From: Bog-159 sp050008575
GTDB taxonomy: Bacteria; Acidobacteriota; Terriglobia; Bryobacterales; Bryobacteraceae
Length of the DNA: 64,000 bases
Assembly (NCBI GenBank): GCA_050008575.1
Contig: JBEKMJ010000005.1
Coordinates: 62,001 to 126,000 of the forward strand
Reading direction: 5' to 3'
Below, one piece after another: positions 7,996 through 16,052 of this stretch. The position numbers and the translations under genes were made by a program. Below the pieces are notes generated by a model. The model was given only the letters and a program-made list of their open reading frames with translations, was not told where the DNA came from and did not search any database. Numbering within the stretch: the stretch's first letter is position 1; every line of letters starts with the position of its first letter.

Positions 7996-9132
7996 ATGAA
8001 GCCCAGCCTATCCATCGGCATCGAGGAGGAATATCAAACCATCGACCCGGAGACCCGCGATCTCCGCTCCCACATCGGCCTCGAAATGATCGCCAAAGGC
8101 AGAGCCGTGCTCACCGAGCGCGTCAAGCCCGAGATGCACCAATCGGTCATCGAAGCCGGCACGCGCATCTGCCGCAATATCCAGGAAGCCACGCACGAAA
8201 TCCATATGATTCGCCGCGACCTGATCGATCTGGCCCGGGAGAACGGTCTGCGCCTGGCGGCTTCCGCCTCCCACCCCTTCGCCGACTGGAGCACACAGAG
8301 TATCTACCCGGACGAGCGTTATCAGACCATCGTCGAAGACATGCAGATGGTGGCCCGCGCCAATCTCATCTTCGGCCTGCACGTCCACATCGGCGTCGAA
8401 GATCCCGAAATCGCCATCCAGATCATGAACGGCGCGCGTTATTTCCTGCCGCACATCCTGGCGCTCTCCACCAACTCGCCCTTCTGGCGCGGCATGGATA
8501 CCGGCTTTAAATCGTACCGCTGCAAGGTCTTCGACAAGTTCCCCCGCACCAACATCCCGGATTACTTCCCCAGTCATGGCGAATACGAGAGCTTCGTCAA
8601 CCTGCTCATCCAAACCAACTGCATCGATAACGCCAAGAAAATCTGGTGGGATATCCGCCCGCATCCCTATTTCAGCACGCTGGAATTCCGCGTCTGCGAC
8701 ATCCCCATGCGCGCCCAGGAGACCATCGCCATCGCCGCGCTCATCCAGGCCACCGTGGCCAAGCTCTATAAGCTGCACTCCATGAATCAGGGTTTCCGGC
8801 TCTATCGCCGCGCGCTCATCATGGAGAACAAGTGGCGCGCCCTGCGTTACGGCATCGACGGCAAGCTGATCGATTTCGGCAAACGCGTGGAAGTGCCCAT
8901 GCGCGACCTGATGGAAGAATATTTCGAGATCATCGACGACGTGGTCGACGAATTAGGCAGCCGGGAAGAGATTAATTACATCCGCGAGATACTAAAGAAT
9001 GGTACGGGCGCGGATCGCCAGTTGCGCGTCTGGAGCGAAACCCACGATATGAAGAAAGTGGTCGACTACATCATCGAAGAGACCGAAGCGGGCATTTACG
9101 ATACCGAGGAAAGGCGGGCAGCAGCAAAGTGA
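7996..9132 (+). CDS. Carboxylate-amine ligase, GCS2 family (YbdK-like)
   Basis: Member of the GCS2 branch of glutamate-cysteine ligases, 378 residues. It begins with the diagnostic SIGIEEEYQTID motif at residues 5-16, then has THEIHMIRRDL, FGLHVHIGVED and WWDIRPHPYFSTLEFRVCD, which supply the metal- and substrate-binding residues of the family. YbdK-like enzymes form amide bonds from a carboxylate and an amine using ATP; many have unknown substrates. The ATG at 7996 has a good ribosome site (AGAGGGG at 7984-7990). The stop overlaps the GTG start of the M29 peptidase (GTGA), indicating translational coupling. It is the third gene of the ATP-grasp/hydrolase/GCS2/M29 run. Confidence 0.92.
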   Translation: MKPSLSIGIEEEYQTIDPETRDLRSHIGLEMIAKGRAVLTERVKPEMHQSVIEAGTRICRNIQEATHEIHMIRRDLIDLARENGLRLAASASHPFADWSTQSIYPDERYQTIVEDMQMVARANLIFGLHVHIGVEDPEIAIQIMNGARYFLPHILALSTNSPFWRGMDTGFKSYRCKVFDKFPRTNIPDYFPSHGEYESFVNLLIQTNCIDNAKKIWWDIRPHPYFSTLEFRVCDIPMRAQETIAIAALIQATVAKLYKLHSMNQGFRLYRRALIMENKWRALRYGIDGKLIDFGKRVEVPMRDLMEEYFEIIDDVVDELGSREEINYIREILKNGTGADRQLRVWSETHDMKKVVDYIIEETEAGIYDTEERRAAAK

Positions 9133-10160
9133 GCCAGATTTTGAAGGAAGTGAACGTGGAGCCCTCGCTCGTGGAGGGTGCGCGCAACGCCGTCGGCGTT
9201 TGCCTGTGCATTCAGCCGCATGAAAAGGTGACGCTGATTACCGATCATGCCTCCATCGAGATTGCCGCGGCGCTGGCCGCCGAGCTCGACGGCTTAGGCG
9301 CGCCCTATCGCTTCTGGACGCTCGAAGAGGTTGCCCCGCGCCCGCTGGCCGAAATGCCGCGGCCGGTGCTCGACGATCTCGAGACCAGCCAGGTGAGCAT
9401 CTTCGCCGCCCAGGCGCAGGCCAACGAGCTGCGCGCGCGCATGCACATGACTGAGGTCGTGACCCGCCGCAGAATCCGTCACGCCCACATGGTCAACATC
9501 AGCAAGCAGATCATGCGGGATGGCATGCGGGCGGATTTCCGCGAGGTGGATCGCATCAGCCTGCAGGTTATCGAGATCGCCCGCGCCGCCGCTCTGATCC
9601 GCGCCAAGACGCCGGCCGGCACCGACCTCACCGCCGAGATGAACCCGGACTACAAGTGGCTGAAGACCAGCGGGATCATCAGCCAGAATACCTGGGGTAA
9701 TCTGCCGGGCGGAGAAATTTTCACCACCCCCGGCGAGGTCAACGGCACCTTCGTGGTCGATGGCGTAGTCGGCGATTACCTCTGCGCCAAGTATGGCGAC
9801 CTGCAAGGCGAACCGCTCACCATCCGGATCAAGGGCAACCGGCTGACCGAGGCGCACTGCGCCAACCGCGCGCTCGAAGACGAATTCTGGCGCTATACCC
9901 ATACCGATGAGAACAGCGACCGCGTCGGCGAGTTCGCCATCGGCACCAATATCGGAGTGCGCGACGTGATCGGCAACATTCTGCAGGACGAAAAAATTCC
10001 CGGCGTGCACATCGCCTTCGGCGACCCCTACGGCACCTATACCGGCGCGCAGTGGAGTTGCTCGACGCACATCGACGTGGTCGGGCGCAAATTCGATATC
10101 TGGGCCGACGATCGCCAAATCATGCGCAACGGCGAATTCGTCCTGGAAGACAGGCTTTAG
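9129..10160 (+). CDS. M29-family (thermophilic/leucyl) aminopeptidase
   Basis: Peptidase family M29 enzymes remove N-terminal residues using a co-catalytic metal pair. In the 343-residue protein the family signatures are visible: LPGGEIFTTPGEVNG (metal Glu), VGEFAIGTNIGVRD, and the C-terminal HIAFGDPYGTY...STHID segment with the metal His and Asp. No signal peptide is present. Translation starts at a GTG overlapping the GCS2 ligase stop, so the peptidase is made together with the ligase. In this setting it could trim or recycle the peptide-like product rather than act in general protein turnover. That role is an inference; the family call is strong. Confidence 0.88.
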   Translation: MSQILKEVNVEPSLVEGARNAVGVCLCIQPHEKVTLITDHASIEIAAALAAELDGLGAPYRFWTLEEVAPRPLAEMPRPVLDDLETSQVSIFAAQAQANELRARMHMTEVVTRRRIRHAHMVNISKQIMRDGMRADFREVDRISLQVIEIARAAALIRAKTPAGTDLTAEMNPDYKWLKTSGIISQNTWGNLPGGEIFTTPGEVNGTFVVDGVVGDYLCAKYGDLQGEPLTIRIKGNRLTEAHCANRALEDEFWRYTHTDENSDRVGEFAIGTNIGVRDVIGNILQDEKIPGVHIAFGDPYGTYTGAQWSCSTHIDVVGRKFDIWADDRQIMRNGEFVLEDRL

Positions 10161-10203
10161 TGGGGCGGACCTCCAGGTCTGCGCGGGTCCTCCAGGACCC
10201 GCC
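10160..10203 (+). repeat. Paired-hairpin repeat (family A)
   Basis: GTGGGGCGGACCTCCAGGTCTG followed by GCGGGTCCTCCAGGACCCGC, nearly identical to the copy at 6700-6744 in the same cluster. It fills the whole gap between the M29 peptidase and the next gene. Confidence 0.85.
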
Positions 10204-10209
10204 CAATTT

Positions 10210-11409
10210 ATGATCCCAGCCCTCCGAGAACGTTTCAACGCCGCCTTCACGCCGCAGAAGTACGCGGCCTTCCTCACTCGTCTGGAAGCCGCGTGCGGCG
10301 CGCCCCAAGCCTTTCGTCACAGCGAAACGCCCTGCTTCTTCCCCACTCCCCTGATCCACGCCATGGCCGGCGATGGCGCGGAATTAATCCGCCAGCTAAC
10401 CGCCCCGGAGTACCAACAAATCGCCAAACAGGCCGTCCCGCCTCAATTCGATGTGCCCGGCCAGCCGGACCACCCCCTATTCCTGCAAGTCGATTTTGGC
10501 CTTGTACGCGAAGCGCCCGGGCAAATCGCCCCGCGCCTGGTAGAGATTCAGGCCTTCCCGTCGCTCTACGCCTACCAGCCGGTGCTGTCGCAGGTGTACA
10601 TCGACGCTTACGGACTCCCCGAGTGGGGCGGCGCCGTGCGCCGCCATCCGTACCTGCTCGGCAACCTCGACCTAGCCGCCTACAAATCGCTCCTCGGCCG
10701 CGCCATTCTAGGCGGTCACGACCCCGAAAACGTGATCCTGATGGAGATCGATCCGCTCCACCAAAAAACCCTTGCGGATTTCCTCCTCACCGAGCGCATG
10801 TTCGGCGTGCGCCCCGTCTGCATCACGCACATCCGTAAAGACGGCAATCGGCTTTACTACGAACGCGACGGCCGTAAAATCCCCATTCACCGCATCTACA
10901 ACCGCACCATCGTCGATGAGCTCCAGCGCCGCGCGATCGTGCCGGCCTTCGATTTCCGCGACGACCTGGAAGTCGAATGGGCCGGCCACCCCAACGACTA
11001 CTTCCGTATCAGCAAGTTCTCCATCCCCTACCTCCGGCACCCCTCCGTGCCCCAGACCTGGTTCCTCGACCAGCTTCATCACATTCCCCAGGACACGCAC
11101 AATTATGTGCTGAAGCCGCTCTACTCCTTCGCCGGCCTGGGCGTGCGCATCGGCCCTCCGCGCGAAGAGATCATGGCTATCCCCGCCGCCCAGCGCCGCG
11201 ATTACATCCTCCAGGAGCGCGTCAATTTCGAGCCCGTCATTGAAACACCGCACGGCAAAACGCGAGCCGAAATCCGCATCATGTATATCTGGCTCGACGA
11301 ACTTCTCCCCGTCTCCCTGCTGGTCCGCATGGGCCGCGGCGCCATGATGGGCGTGGACCACAACAAGGACCTCGCATGGGTGGGCGCCTCCGCCGGCCTA
11401 TGCGCCTGA
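10210..11409 (+). CDS. Uncharacterised protein with ATP-grasp-like C-terminal half
   Basis: A 399-residue protein that I do not recognise as a named family. The C-terminal half has ATP-grasp-like features: YVLKPLYSFAGLGVRIG (lysine plus glycine-rich loop), YILQERVNFEP (hinge-like ILQE) and EIRIMYIW, ending in GRGAMMGVDHNKD. The N-terminal half includes LVEIQAFPSLYAYQPVLSQ and FGVRPVCITHIRKDG, suggestive of a pre-ATP-grasp domain. It is cytosolic, with no signal or membrane segment. It closes the five-gene run and is separated from the M29 gene only by a hairpin repeat. I infer it is a second ligase, or the substrate-binding partner, of the same pathway. A profile comparison against glutathionylspermidine-synthase-like or circularly permuted ATP-grasp families would test this. 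Confidence 0.6.
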   Translation: MIPALRERFNAAFTPQKYAAFLTRLEAACGAPQAFRHSETPCFFPTPLIHAMAGDGAELIRQLTAPEYQQIAKQAVPPQFDVPGQPDHPLFLQVDFGLVREAPGQIAPRLVEIQAFPSLYAYQPVLSQVYIDAYGLPEWGGAVRRHPYLLGNLDLAAYKSLLGRAILGGHDPENVILMEIDPLHQKTLADFLLTERMFGVRPVCITHIRKDGNRLYYERDGRKIPIHRIYNRTIVDELQRRAIVPAFDFRDDLEVEWAGHPNDYFRISKFSIPYLRHPSVPQTWFLDQLHHIPQDTHNYVLKPLYSFAGLGVRIGPPREEIMAIPAAQRRDYILQERVNFEPVIETPHGKTRAEIRIMYIWLDELLPVSLLVRMGRGAMMGVDHNKDLAWVGASAGLCA

Positions 11410-11472
11410 CAAAACCACCTGCCAAGGCGCGCCCCGGCTCGCGGTGGTTATCTTTCGTTATTGTTCAAAGCT

Positions 11473-11496
11473 GATTCCGCCGATCTGTATACTAGT
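11473..11496 (+). promoter_or_regulatory. Possible sigma70-type promoter before the prepilin peptidase
   Basis: A TTCAAA-like -35 and a TATACT -10, separated by about 18 bases, lie just before the GTG GTG-rich start region. If real, transcription would begin almost at the GTG at 11495, giving a leaderless mRNA. Weak evidence, by eye only. Confidence 0.3.
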
Positions 11497-12067
11497 GCCT
11501 GTGATTCAATTCACCCGCCCCGCCGTGGGCATCGAATTCGCGCTGGTGTTAGCCGTGCTGGTAGCTACGGTTACGGATCTGCGTTCGCGCCGCATCCCCA
11601 ACTGGTTGACCGTTAGTACTCTGGTACTCGCCTTCGTGTTGAATGCGCTGATCGCCTACCCGTCGCCCGTGGAAGGCGTGTGGCTGGCGGCCAAGGGTTT
11701 CGCGCTGGCCTTCGTGTTGAATCTGGTCATGTACATGCTTCACATGACCGGCGCCGGAGATGTCAAACTGCTGGCCGCCATAGGGGCCATGGTGGGATGC
11801 TCCGATTTCTTGGGGATCTTCCTGCTCACGGCTCTCATTGGCGGCGTGCTAGCGATCGTACTCATGCTGGTGAAGGGTCGCGTGCGGCAGACGTTGTGGA
11901 ACGTGGGCTACATGGTGGGCGAGTTGATGAAGTGGCACGCTCCGCACGTGACGCGGGAACAGCTCGATGTGGGCAGCTCCAAGGCGTTGCGGCTGCCGGG
12001 CGCGGTACGGATTTGCCTGGGCGTAGTCGCTTTTCTGGTGATGGCGCGCGTTTTCTCGCCGGCCTAG
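11495..12067 (+). CDS. Prepilin peptidase, A24 family (CpaA/TadV-like)
   Basis: Integral membrane aspartyl protease that cleaves type IV prepilin leader peptides. About 190 residues, with five to six hydrophobic helices and the two catalytic aspartates of the family: TDLRSRRIPNWL and GAGDVKLLAAIGAM. It lacks the N-terminal methyltransferase and zinc-binding domain of PilD, as in the short CpaA/TadV type. The open frame starts at a GTG at 11444; I prefer GTG 11495 (VPVIQFTRPAVG) because a promoter-like element lies immediately upstream, but 11444 is also possible. It may serve the pilus or secretion system whose PilC is at the start of the window. Confidence 0.85.
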   Translation: MPVIQFTRPAVGIEFALVLAVLVATVTDLRSRRIPNWLTVSTLVLAFVLNALIAYPSPVEGVWLAAKGFALAFVLNLVMYMLHMTGAGDVKLLAAIGAMVGCSDFLGIFLLTALIGGVLAIVLMLVKGRVRQTLWNVGYMVGELMKWHAPHVTREQLDVGSSKALRLPGAVRICLGVVAFLVMARVFSPA

Positions 12068-12124
12068 CCCGGTCCCAGTACAGGCATTACCGGCATTCCC
12101 CCGAATGCGCGGCTGATATGCTCG

Positions 12125-12130
12125 TATAAT
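12125..12130 (+). promoter_or_regulatory. Consensus -10 element
   Basis: TATAAT a few bases before an in-frame ATG at 12136 and 60 bases before the preferred start at 12190. No good -35 is evident. Confidence 0.4.
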
Positions 12131-12189
12131 TGCAAATGAGGGAAGCGCGAACTTCCCCCGCGCGGCGAGACCAATCTAACGGACGGCAA

Positions 12190-12471
12190 ATGCTCTACAT
12201 TCAGGCGTTCCTGTACCTTCAGGTCCTGGACCTATTTACCACCCTCATTGGGTTCAAGCTGGGTTTGGCGGAGGCCAGCCCGTTCATCCGCGCACTCCTG
12301 CAATTCGGTCCTCTGACCGCGCTGTTGCTCTCGAAAGCGGCGGCCCTGGTGCTGGCGGGCGTCTGCCTCTTACTGCACAAGCAGCATCTGATCCGTTGGA
12401 TTACCTATTGGTACGCGGGATTGATCGCCTGGAACCTGTGCACGATTCTGGCCGGCGCCCACTGCCGCTAA
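12190..12471 (+). CDS. Small integral membrane protein (DUF5658-like)
   Basis: 94 residues, with three hydrophobic stretches and the LQVLDLFTTLIGFKLGLAEASP pattern (short aspartate/Thr-Thr motif followed by Glu-Ala-Ser-Pro) typical of DUF5658-like small membrane proteins. In-frame starts also exist upstream at 12136 (ATG) and 12130 (TTG), which would add a hydrophilic N-terminus; the TATAAT at 12125 makes 12136 leaderless if used. It follows the prepilin peptidase on the same strand at a distance of about 120 bases. The function of the family is not known. Confidence 0.6.
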   Translation: MLYIQAFLYLQVLDLFTTLIGFKLGLAEASPFIRALLQFGPLTALLLSKAAALVLAGVCLLLHKQHLIRWITYWYAGLIAWNLCTILAGAHCR

Positions 12472-12481
12472 GACCTGTTCC

Positions 12482-12545
12482 CGAGCCGCGACCCCTACCG
12501 AGCCGCGACCCTACCGAGCCGCGACCGTGAGGGAGCGGTTTCCCG
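12482..12545 (+). repeat. GAGCCGCGACC tandem repeat
   Basis: Three copies of a 16-18 bp unit around CCGAGCCGCGACCCTAC, the last continuing as CGTGAGGGAGCGGT. A diverged single copy occurs at 17110-17141 (TGAGCCGCGACCGTAAGGAAGCGGT). Its end lies just before the hmgA ribosome site. Confidence 0.75.
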
Positions 12546-12569
12546 CTATGCTTAGAAGCGGGAGGGTGC

Positions 12570-13673
12570 ATGTATCCGCTGAAAAAAGGCAAAGTGGCCT
12601 CGCAAGCCCACGTCGGGCTGCCCGAAGGGACCTTCGAAGAAGAGCACGGACGCAAAGGCTTCTATGGCAAGAGCGCGCATCTTTACCACGCCCACGCGCC
12701 CACCGGATGGGTGCGCTTCGAAGGCAAGCTGCGCCCGCATTGCTTCGATCTGAACCGCCTGGAGCCGCCCGACCTGAGCGATCCGCAAGGCCTGCCCGTC
12801 GCCTTCCTCGGCAACCGCGACATTAAACTCTATGTGTCCCGCCGCGCGGCGCCCATGCCGTTCTATTATCGCAACGCCGATGGCGACGAGCTGATCTTTG
12901 TACACCGCGGCCAGGGGACCATCGAAACGGACTTCGGCCCCATGCGCTTCGAGCGTGGCGATTACATCGTGGTGCCGCGCGCCGTCACTTACCGGATCGA
13001 TCCGGACACCGCCGATAACTTCTTCCTGATCGTGCAATCCCATGGCGAATTCGATCAGCCCGACAAAGGCCTCTTGGGCCAGCATGCCCTGTACGATCCC
13101 GCGGCCATCACCACGCCCGAGCCCGCGCCCCTTCTAGACGACAACCGCGAGTGGGAGATTCGCATCAAGGTGGACGACGAAATCTCCAAGGTCTTCTACC
13201 CGTTCAATCCCATGGACGTGGTGGGCTGGAAAGGCGATCTGGCCGTGTGGAAGATCAACATGCGCGACATACGCCCGATCATGAGCCATCGCGCGCATCT
13301 GCCGCCCAGCGCGCATACCACCTTCGTCACCGAGGGCGCGGTGGTCTGCAGCTTCCTGCCGCGGCCCCTCGAACAGGATGCCGATGCCCTGAAGGTGCCC
13401 TTCTTTCATCGCAATACCGACTACGACGAATTCATCTTCTATCACGACGGCGATTTCTTCAGCCGCGACAACATCAAGGCGGGCATGGCCACGCTGCATC
13501 CGCGCGGCATCCATCACGGTCCGCATCCCAAGGCGCTGGCCAATCAGGGCAAGAAGTCCTTCACCGACGAGAGCGCCGTGATGCTCGACGGTCTCAATCC
13601 CATCGACGTGCTGCCGGCGGGGGAGAGCGTGGAGTGGAAAGAATATTGGATGAGCTGGATGGAGAAGAAGTAG
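12570..13673 (+). CDS. hmgA: Homogentisate 1,2-dioxygenase
   Basis: Fe(II) dioxygenase that opens the homogentisate ring in tyrosine/phenylalanine catabolism. The 367-residue cupin protein shows FYYRNADGDELIFVHRGQG, RFERGDYIVVPRAVTYRI, FNPMDVVGWKGDLAVWKI, FFHRNTDYDEFIFYHDGDF and HPRGIHHGPHPKALANQG, the last containing the iron-binding histidines. It is shorter than the 430-445 residue proteobacterial and human enzymes but similar to short bacterial and archaeal forms. A strong ribosome site (GGGAGGG) precedes the ATG. No other homogentisate pathway gene is adjacent. The 3' third is duplicated, in decayed form, about 1.3 kb downstream. Confidence 0.92.
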   Translation: MYPLKKGKVASQAHVGLPEGTFEEEHGRKGFYGKSAHLYHAHAPTGWVRFEGKLRPHCFDLNRLEPPDLSDPQGLPVAFLGNRDIKLYVSRRAAPMPFYYRNADGDELIFVHRGQGTIETDFGPMRFERGDYIVVPRAVTYRIDPDTADNFFLIVQSHGEFDQPDKGLLGQHALYDPAAITTPEPAPLLDDNREWEIRIKVDDEISKVFYPFNPMDVVGWKGDLAVWKINMRDIRPIMSHRAHLPPSAHTTFVTEGAVVCSFLPRPLEQDADALKVPFFHRNTDYDEFIFYHDGDFFSRDNIKAGMATLHPRGIHHGPHPKALANQGKKSFTDESAVMLDGLNPIDVLPAGESVEWKEYWMSWMEKK

Positions 13674-13783
13674 GTCGGCGTCGCTTCGATCTCGGCACCA
13701 CCTCGGCACCACCGGTCGCGCGCCTGCGGTTTTCCAGGTTGTACTGTGAAACACCCCTTATTCGAGATGCGCACCACGAGAGC

Positions 13784-14110
13784 TTAGGAAGCCGCAAAAG
13801 CCCTCGGGGCAAGTTTGTCCCAGCGCATCAGTGCAATGGACGCACCCCGAAACAAGTGGCGAAACGCCAGGAACTCGCTCAAGGCTTCGACGAGATCCGT
13901 AGTAATGACCGCCGGCCGGGCATTTGTCGGTGCGGCCATTTGATTCAGTAGTTCCTTATGCCATGCTTCCGAGGCCGGCAATGGTTCATCCATCCCCCGG
14001 GCGATCAACCTTAGGTTCTTCTCGATTTCACTTGGCGATCAGCGGTGACGTCTGCTCGCGTACTGCGGCGAGATCTTCGAGTCCCAGTCGTATTTTGACC
14101 GCAAGATCAC
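13784..14110 (-). pseudogene. HepT-like toxin gene, frameshifted and internally deleted
   Basis: Directly follows the MntA-like antitoxin gene on the minus strand. The 3' part (13784-14008) reads NLRLIARGMDEPLPASEAWHKELL...RPAVITTDLVEALSEFLAFRHLFRG, matching the HepT family pattern including the Arg-x4-His-like FRHLFRG region. The 5' part (to about 14110) reads DLAVKIRLGLEDLAAVREQ in another frame, with a one-base shift at the join. The helix normally carrying a Tyr/Phe-rich segment (HDFY-like) seems missing and the C-terminus is short. HepT proteins are HEPN ribonuclease toxins neutralised by MntA nucleotidyltransferases; this one should be inactive. Confidence 0.55.
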
Positions 14111-14394
14111 CTGACACGGATTAACTCTTGACTTTCCAGAAGGTAGCGAACCAATGCAGTGTCGTCGTCCAAATCCACGAGATCAACGGGCCGTCCGAGG
14201 ATGTCGGACGCTCTGCTGACCGCGGAAAAATAGAGCTTGGCAGGCAGACCCGATACCGCCATATCGATGTCGGAATCCGGCCGCAATTCGCCTCTAACCA
14301 GTGAGCCAAAGACGAAGACCCGGGAGGCGCCCATACTGAGCAGCATGTTCGCTGCTTCGAGAACCGCTTGGCTTTCGGTGAGGGTCGCTGGCAT
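14107..14394 (-). CDS. MntA-type nucleotidyltransferase antitoxin
   Basis: About 95 residues from the ATG at 14394 (MPATLTESQAVLEAANML). It has the minimal nucleotidyltransferase signature GS-x10-DxD (GSLVRGELRPDSDID), the hallmark of MntA/DUF-type nucleotidyltransferases that AMPylate and silence HepT toxins. The open frame could extend to 14490, but the added residues are unlike the family. The partner HepT-like gene immediately downstream is broken, so this may be an orphan antitoxin. The module sits between hmgA and a partial hmgA duplicate on the opposite strand. Confidence 0.75.
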   Translation of the reverse strand: MPATLTESQAVLEAANMLLSMGASRVFVFGSLVRGELRPDSDIDMAVSGLPAKLYFSAVSRASDILGRPVDLVDLDDDTALVRYLLESQELIRVR

Positions 14395-14518
14395 TGGGAA
14401 ATCCTGACCAAGCCGTCGAGAATTCGCAAAGACCCCAGGGCTATGCTGTTGAATATACCACCATCGTACGATTGCGTCGGGTGTCGCCACACGCGGCGCG
14501 TTCCTCGGCGCTCACCTG

Positions 14519-14992
14519 TTTCCTTCAATCCCATGGACGTGGTGGGCTGGCAAGGCGCGATCCGGCCGTATGGACGATCGACATGCGCGACATACGCCCG
14601 ATCATGAGCCATCGCGCGCACCTGCCGCCCAGCGCGCATACCACCTTCGTCACGGAAGGCGCGGTGGTCTGCAGCTTCCTGCCGCCGCCCTCGAACAGGG
14701 TGCCGATGCCCTGAAGGTGCCCTTCTTTCATCGCAATACCGACTACGACGAGTTCATCTTCTATCACGACGGCGGCTTCTTCAGCCGAAACAACATCAAG
14801 GCCGGCATGGCCACGCTTCATCCGCGCATCCATCACGGTCCGCATCCCAAAGCGCTGGCCAACCAAGGGAAGAAGGCGTTCACCGACGAGAGCGCCGTGA
14901 TGCTGGACGGCCTCAATCCGATCGACGTGCTGCCGGCCGGGGAAAGCGTGGAGTGGAAAGAATATTGGATGAGCTGGATGGAAACGAAGTAG
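14519..14992 (+). pseudogene. Partial duplicate of hmgA (3' part), frameshifted
   Basis: Bases 14519-14992 are a clear second copy of hmgA 13199-13673 (from 'ttcaatcccatggacgtggt' to the stop). Differences include a two-base insertion in the GWKGDLAVW region, a one-base deletion in the SFLPRP region and loss of one codon (HPRIHHG instead of HPRGIHHG). The last part still reads VPFFHRNTDYDEFIFYHDGGF and ESVEWKEYWMSWMETK. It lacks the 5' two-thirds of the gene and cannot make a functional dioxygenase. The MNT/HepT module lies between the two copies. Confidence 0.88.
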
Positions 14993-15029
14993 GTCGGCCC
15001 GACACTTGTTTCTAAGTCCCGTCCGCCCG

Positions 15030-15390
15030 CATCGCTCGAGCTTTGGCCGCAGCCGGTTGAGCGGCCCATTGCGTTGTTCGAACACCTCCTGGGCCGGAAG
15101 TAGAGCTGTACGCATGGCGGGTCGTAGAACAAGTTGGGCCGGAGAAACGAGAAGGCCACATGGTCCTCATCCGGCAACTGCCACGCCGCCGAATACAGGT
15201 AGAGGGACACTCGGTCCTGGTTCGTCCGCGAAGTGGTACATCTCCTCTTGTAAGCCGCCGCCTTCGCCGCGGAAATCGATCTCGGTTTTGACTTCGGTGG
15301 CTCGGTTGAACACGCCGAGGGCCGGCCTGCTCGGAATTCCTTTGGCCGTCGACGCATTCCATGCCCGATTCGCGGCTTAAACAGTCCCCG
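15030..15390 (-). pseudogene. Degraded coding sequence of unknown family
   Basis: No intact gene is present between 14993 and 15544. On the minus strand, protein-like stretches appear in successive frames: VFNRATEVKTEIDFRGEGGG and QEEMYHFADEPG in one, DRVSLYLYSAAWQLPDEDHV and AFSFLRPNLFYDPP in the next, then LLPAQEVFEQRNGPLNRLRP in a third. The change of frame without stops inside each stretch suggests a decayed gene with two or more frameshifts. I do not recognise the family. It ends against the decayed hmgA duplicate. Confidence 0.35.
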
Positions 15391-15544
15391 CCTCGGAAGT
15401 GCAGCGGCAATGCGAGCCATGCGTTCCATCGGCGTTAATCGGCGTTCATCGGCGGCCCACACGGCCTTTTGCGCGCCCTGCCCACTTCCCCCGCACCCCC
15501 CGTGATATCATGATGATGAAAGTTCGAATGGAGGAAGCAGCCAG

Positions 15545-16042
15545 ATGGGTCCCGTAGGTTTCCCGGAGATGGTCGTCATCTTCCTGGTCGCGCTGGTGCT
15601 CTTCGGCCCCAAGAAGCTGCCCGAGTTGGGCAGAACCTTGGGGAAGGCGATCGCCGAATTCCGCCGCGCCCAGAGCGAGCTGAAAGCCACCTTCGAGCGT
15701 GAAATGCAAAACCTGGAACGGGAAACCGGCGTGCAAAAGGAAATCGGAGGCGGTTATCAGTATGATAATTACAACTACGATTATTCTTCGAGCGACGCCG
15801 GCACTTACGGCGAGCCGTACGGATCGTCCGCTACGGAGCCGCAGGATTCCACCGTAACCAATACTTCCACGATCAGTGCATCCGCAACTGAGGGCGCTGA
15901 GGCTTTATCAACCGTTCCACCCGAGGGCGCAGTGGCCCACCGCATGGAAAACGACCACGAACTAGAACCGCCGCATGCGGCCAACGGTTCGTTGCCGATC
16001 GAGCCCCTCGGACACGCGGAGCACGCTGAACACAACGCCTAG
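15545..16042 (+). CDS. tatA: Sec-independent translocase protein TatA/TatB
   Basis: 165 residues. A single N-terminal membrane helix (FPEMVVIFLVALVLFGPKKLPELGR) with the conserved Phe-Gly-Pro hinge is followed by an amphipathic helix, then an acidic and Ser/Thr-rich tail. This is the pore-forming or TatBC-associated subunit of twin-arginine export. The tail (residues 65-165) is longer than in most TatA proteins and is TatB-like in length. No second tatA/B gene is nearby. A GGAGG ribosome site precedes the ATG, and tatC follows after ten bases. Confidence 0.9.
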   Translation: MGPVGFPEMVVIFLVALVLFGPKKLPELGRTLGKAIAEFRRAQSELKATFEREMQNLERETGVQKEIGGGYQYDNYNYDYSSSDAGTYGEPYGSSATEPQDSTVTNTSTISASATEGAEALSTVPPEGAVAHRMENDHELEPPHAANGSLPIEPLGHAEHAEHNA

Positions 16043-16052
16043 TTCTCAATAA

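Noticed and set aside
12570..13673. hmgA considered a pseudogene because it is shorter than the classical enzyme
   Set aside because: The frame is intact with iron-site histidines, and short homologues of about 370-380 residues are known; only the downstream copy is broken.
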